Shown here one piece after another: positions 13,645-16,131 of a DNA stretch of 16,131 nt. The DNA is from an uncultured Desulfobacterales bacterium (lineage in GTDB: Bacteria > Desulfobacterota > Desulfobacteria > Desulfobacterales > JAFDCJ01). Where the stretch lies: positions 1 through 16,131 of the forward strand of contig CALZJV010000353.1 of assembly GCA_945787595.1 (NCBI GenBank), given 5' to 3'. Under the pieces are notes generated by a model. It ran no database searches, was not told where the DNA came from, and saw only the letters and a list, made by a program, of their open reading frames with translations. Made by a program: the position numbers and the translations under genes. How positions within the stretch are numbered: the stretch's first letter is position 1; each line of letters begins with the position of its first letter.

Positions 13645-14628
13645 ATGCGCTTTATTAATATTTCCGAACATGGTGATCCGGAAGTCATGGAAATCAAAGA
13701 GGGCGATGCACCTGATCCCGCAAAAGACGAAGTGTTGATCAGGGTGCATGCGGCCGGCGTGAACCGGCCGGATGTGATGCAGCGACAGGGGCTCTATGCA
13801 CCCCCTCCCGGTGCTTCCCCGATTTTGGGCCTTGAGGTGTCCGGTGAAGTAGTGGCGACCGGCAATGATGTATCAGCCTGGTCGGTTGCGGACCGGGTGT
13901 GTGCCCTGACAAACGGAGGCGGTTATGCAGAATACGTGGCCGTGCCGGCTGGTCAGTGTCTGCCGGTGCCTGCGGGGCTGCCCGTGGAAGAGGCGGCGGC
14001 GCTTCCGGAGACGTTTTTTACCGTCTGGGCCAATGTGTTTGATCGCGCAGGGCTCAAGCCCGGTGAAAGTTTCCTGGTACACGGCGGCAGCAGCGGTATT
14101 GGAACAGCAGCCATCCAGATGGCAAAGTCCTTGGGTTCAAAGGTGTTTACGACAGCCGGCAGCGCAGAAAAATGCGCAGCCTGCCAACGCCTTGGCGCTG
14201 ATGTCGCAATCAACTATACCGAGCAAGATTATGTCAAGGTGCTACAGGAGGTCACTGACGGGCAGGGGGTTGATGTGATTCTGGATATGGTAGGCGGTGA
14301 TTATGTGGCCCGCAACCTGGAGCTGGCAGCTACGGACGGCCGCATTGCGAGTATTTCGTTTCTAAGAGGGTCCCAGGTTGAAATTGATATGATGCAGATA
14401 CTGCGCAAAAGGTTGACCGTCACCGGATCCACGCTCCGTCCCCGGTCTGGCGAAGCCAAAGCCGGGATCGCGCAAAAATTACGCGCTCAAATCTGGCCGT
14501 TGATCGAAAACGGAGAGATCAAGCCCCTCATCGCGGCCCGCTTTCCCCTGGCAGATGTTGTCGAATCGCACAAACTGATGGAGAGCAGCAAACATATCGG
14601 CAAGATTATTCTGATGGTTGCCGATTAA
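13645..14628 (+). CDS. Zinc-less NAD(P)H quinone oxidoreductase, PIG3 type
   Basis: A 327-residue medium-chain dehydrogenase/reductase of the quinone oxidoreductase/PIG3 subgroup (TIGR02824-like), predicted to reduce quinones or related carbonyls with NADPH in the cytoplasm. The N-terminal GroES-like domain has AAGVNRPDVMQRQGLYAPPP (37-56) and LGLEVSGEV. It lacks the catalytic and structural zinc cysteines of alcohol dehydrogenases. The Rossmann nucleotide-binding motif is VHGGSSGIGTAAIQ (145-158), followed by GADVAINY and VDVILDMVGG. The C-terminal part ends with the conserved SSKHIGKIIL. Length and motifs are complete. A good AAGGAG ribosome site precedes the ATG, and the palindromic leader upstream may influence expression. 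The downstream binding-protein gene starts about 200 bp later and need not share its transcript. Confidence 0.93.
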   Translation: MRFINISEHGDPEVMEIKEGDAPDPAKDEVLIRVHAAGVNRPDVMQRQGLYAPPPGASPILGLEVSGEVVATGNDVSAWSVADRVCALTNGGGYAEYVAVPAGQCLPVPAGLPVEEAAALPETFFTVWANVFDRAGLKPGESFLVHGGSSGIGTAAIQMAKSLGSKVFTTAGSAEKCAACQRLGADVAINYTEQDYVKVLQEVTDGQGVDVILDMVGGDYVARNLELAATDGRIASISFLRGSQVEIDMMQILRKRLTVTGSTLRPRSGEAKAGIAQKLRAQIWPLIENGEIKPLIAARFPLADVVESHKLMESSKHIGKIILMVAD

Positions 14629-14831
14629 ATGGCATTACGAAAACCCGATAGTGCAACTCTCTCCTTGACACAATGTATCATTTCTCCTAATCTTCGGGAA
14701 TTGTAACTTCGAAGTTTCATTTACGCTAAACTGGACAAACCTGTTCGAGTTTCGAGGTTATTTGCTTCAAGACTGGGGAATCACACCAATTTGTAGTCAC
14801 ATCAACCCATAACCATTAAAAGGAGGCCGTT

Positions 14832-16131
14832 ATGAAAAACAGGAAATACTTCCAGGTACTTGCCGGTACAATGATGATACTGCTTTTTGTGTCCGTGTTT
14901 TGCCTTCAGGCTGCAGCCAAAGAAATCAAGATCGGTGTAATCTTTGACTACACCGGTCCCTACGCAGCCGGTGGTTCCGAACCGGGTGCCGTAGGCACAA
15001 AGATCGCCATTGATATGATCAATGAACGGGGAGGTGTTGAAGGCTATAAGATCGATGCGATTTATGCCGACGCCCAGAGCAAGGTGGAAGTGGCCATCAA
15101 CGAAGCGGAGCGATTGCTCAATCAGGAAAATGTGGATCTGCTGATGGGTCTCTATTCCAGCGGGCAATGCGTGCCGCTGGCGGCCAAAGTGGACGCTCAG
15201 AAAAAATTCATGTGGGCCAATATCTGCGTGTCTTCGGCCGTGTTCAAAGGGCGTAACCTGAAATACGTCTTCAGATGCCAGGTTCACAGTGATACCTATG
15301 GTTTGGTTTCACCTGATTTTATCGCCCATTTCGCGAAATCGAGACTGGGCAAAGATGTCAAGGATGTCCGGGTAGCCATCATCCATGAGGACGGTCCCTA
15401 CGGCAGCGGAATCGCATCCGGCAATGAAGTCGGCGCCAAGGCCCACGGCATGCAAATCGTCTTGAAAGAGGGATATGCCGCCACTGCTCCCGATCTTTCA
15501 TCCCTGGTGACCAAACTAAAACGGGCCCGGCCGGATGTCATTTTACATACCGGATACAACCCGGATATTACGCTGTTGCTGCGCCAGGGTCGTGAGCTGG
15601 GCCTTAAATTCAAGGCGCTTATCGGACACGGTGCCGGTTACGGCCAGATTGATAAACTGATCGCCACTTTCGGGACTGACGTCAACTACACCTTCAACGT
15701 CGATCCGGTTGCCGCGCAGTTGCTGGATCCCAAAACCCTGGCGCCCGGTCTTGGCGACCTGACGGCAGAAATGGTCAAACGTTATAAAGCAGCCACGGGC
15801 GCTAAAGAGGTTCCACCGCATACCAGCATGGGTTTCAATCAGAGCTGGATCTTCCTCACCGATGTGCTGCCCAGGGCCATCAAAACGTACGGGGGCTATG
15901 ACCCCGAATCCCTGCGCAAAGCCGCTCTGGATACAGACATTCCGGTCGGCGGGACCATCCAGGGGTATGGGGTCAAATTTTACCCGCCGGGTCATGAAAT
16001 GGCCGGACAAAATATGCTGGCAACCCCTGTTGTTATGCAATATGTCGATGGGGACACCAAGATTGCCTGGCCGATTGCGCTCCAGACCATCGATCCGATT
16101 CTGCCGCTTCCCGCTTCTCAGCCCTATGCCG
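14832..16131 (+). CDS. LivK-type ABC transporter substrate-binding protein (partial, 3' end off window)
   Basis: The frame is open from an ATG at 14832 to the window end (433 codons), with an excellent AGGAGG at 14821-14826. Residues 1-29 (MKNRKYFQVLAGTMMILLFV ... LQAAA) form a signal peptide, and the mature protein starts KEIKIGVIFDYTGPYAAGG, the usual opening of type I periplasmic binding proteins (Peripla_BP_6, branched-chain amino acid/amide family). Further family text includes AIDMINERGGVEGYKIDAIY, VAIIHEDGPYGSGIASGN, PDLSSLVTKLKRARPDVILH and HTSMGFNQSWIF. It would deliver a ligand to a LivHMGF-type permease, whose genes probably follow beyond the window. The ligand cannot be told from sequence and may be an amino acid, urea, or an aromatic or other carboxylate. 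At 433+ residues it is close to full length. Confidence 0.92.
   Translation, partial: MKNRKYFQVLAGTMMILLFVSVFCLQAAAKEIKIGVIFDYTGPYAAGGSEPGAVGTKIAIDMINERGGVEGYKIDAIYADAQSKVEVAINEAERLLNQENVDLLMGLYSSGQCVPLAAKVDAQKKFMWANICVSSAVFKGRNLKYVFRCQVHSDTYGLVSPDFIAHFAKSRLGKDVKDVRVAIIHEDGPYGSGIASGNEVGAKAHGMQIVLKEGYAATAPDLSSLVTKLKRARPDVILHTGYNPDITLLLRQGRELGLKFKALIGHGAGYGQIDKLIATFGTDVNYTFNVDPVAAQLLDPKTLAPGLGDLTAEMVKRYKAATGAKEVPPHTSMGFNQSWIFLTDVLPRAIKTYGGYDPESLRKAALDTDIPVGGTIQGYGVKFYPPGHEMAGQNMLATPVVMQYVDGDTKIAWPIALQTIDPILPLPASQPYA

Noticed and set aside
14802..16040. Minus-strand open frames across the binding-protein gene
   Set aside because: They lie opposite a strongly supported LivK-type gene with a signal peptide and ribosome site, and show no recognisable domain.

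Overview
The window looks like a chromosomal stretch from a mesophilic Desulfobacterota (deltaproteobacterial, probably Desulfobacterales-like) genome. That placement is an inference. It rests on gene content (YebC, RlmE, RadA, a TIGR04219-type outer membrane protein, a PIG3-type quinone oxidoreductase, a LivK-type binding protein) and on very repeat-rich intergenic DNA with several families of short palindromic and tandem repeats. No taxonomic marker such as rRNA is present.

Layout. Positions 1-4112 carry housekeeping genes on the minus strand: a broken yebC, rlmE (23S rRNA 2'-O-methyltransferase) and radA. The gaps between them are full of palindromes and degenerate tandem repeats. Positions 4365-5653 hold two plus-strand envelope genes, an MltB-like lytic transglycosylase and a small PLDc_N-type membrane protein, each preceded by a copy of the same 31-bp sequence. 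A tRNA-Glu(CTC) at 5793-5868 has a good promoter and terminator and is followed by a degenerate tRNA-Glu-like remnant.

Positions 5900-9035 behave like a small accessory hotspot next to the tRNA. It has two complete type II toxin-antitoxin operons of different families (RHH-DUF433/DUF5615 on plus, RHH/PIN on minus), two fragments of REP-associated tyrosine transposases, a repeated terminator-like stem-loop, a perfect 62-bp tandem duplication, and an unexplained 304-bp structured element with 10-bp perfect inverted ends. After an outer membrane beta-barrel gene (minus), a second mosaic runs from 10148 to 11576. Two 62-bp near-identical palindromic-ended repeats bracket a decayed MsbA-like ATPase domain (one frameshift, two in-frame stops) and a truncated ASH/DUF1573-like protein with a cysteine-rich tail. 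Each gene loses its 5' part at or close to a repeat copy.

Positions 11639-13218 (minus) contain a class I O-methyltransferase with an apparent signal peptide, a SnoaL/NTF2-like protein, and a chimeric remnant that joins the start of an IHF-family gene to the end of a SUI1/YciH gene. The right end (plus) has an intact zinc-less quinone oxidoreductase behind a large palindromic leader, and a branched-chain-amino-acid-type ABC binding protein that runs off the window.

Overall, stable core genes alternate with small zones of decay (four broken protein-coding loci, two transposase remnants and one tRNA remnant). The strongest candidates for something undescribed are the pair of 62-bp repeats at gene-truncation points and the 304-bp structured element.
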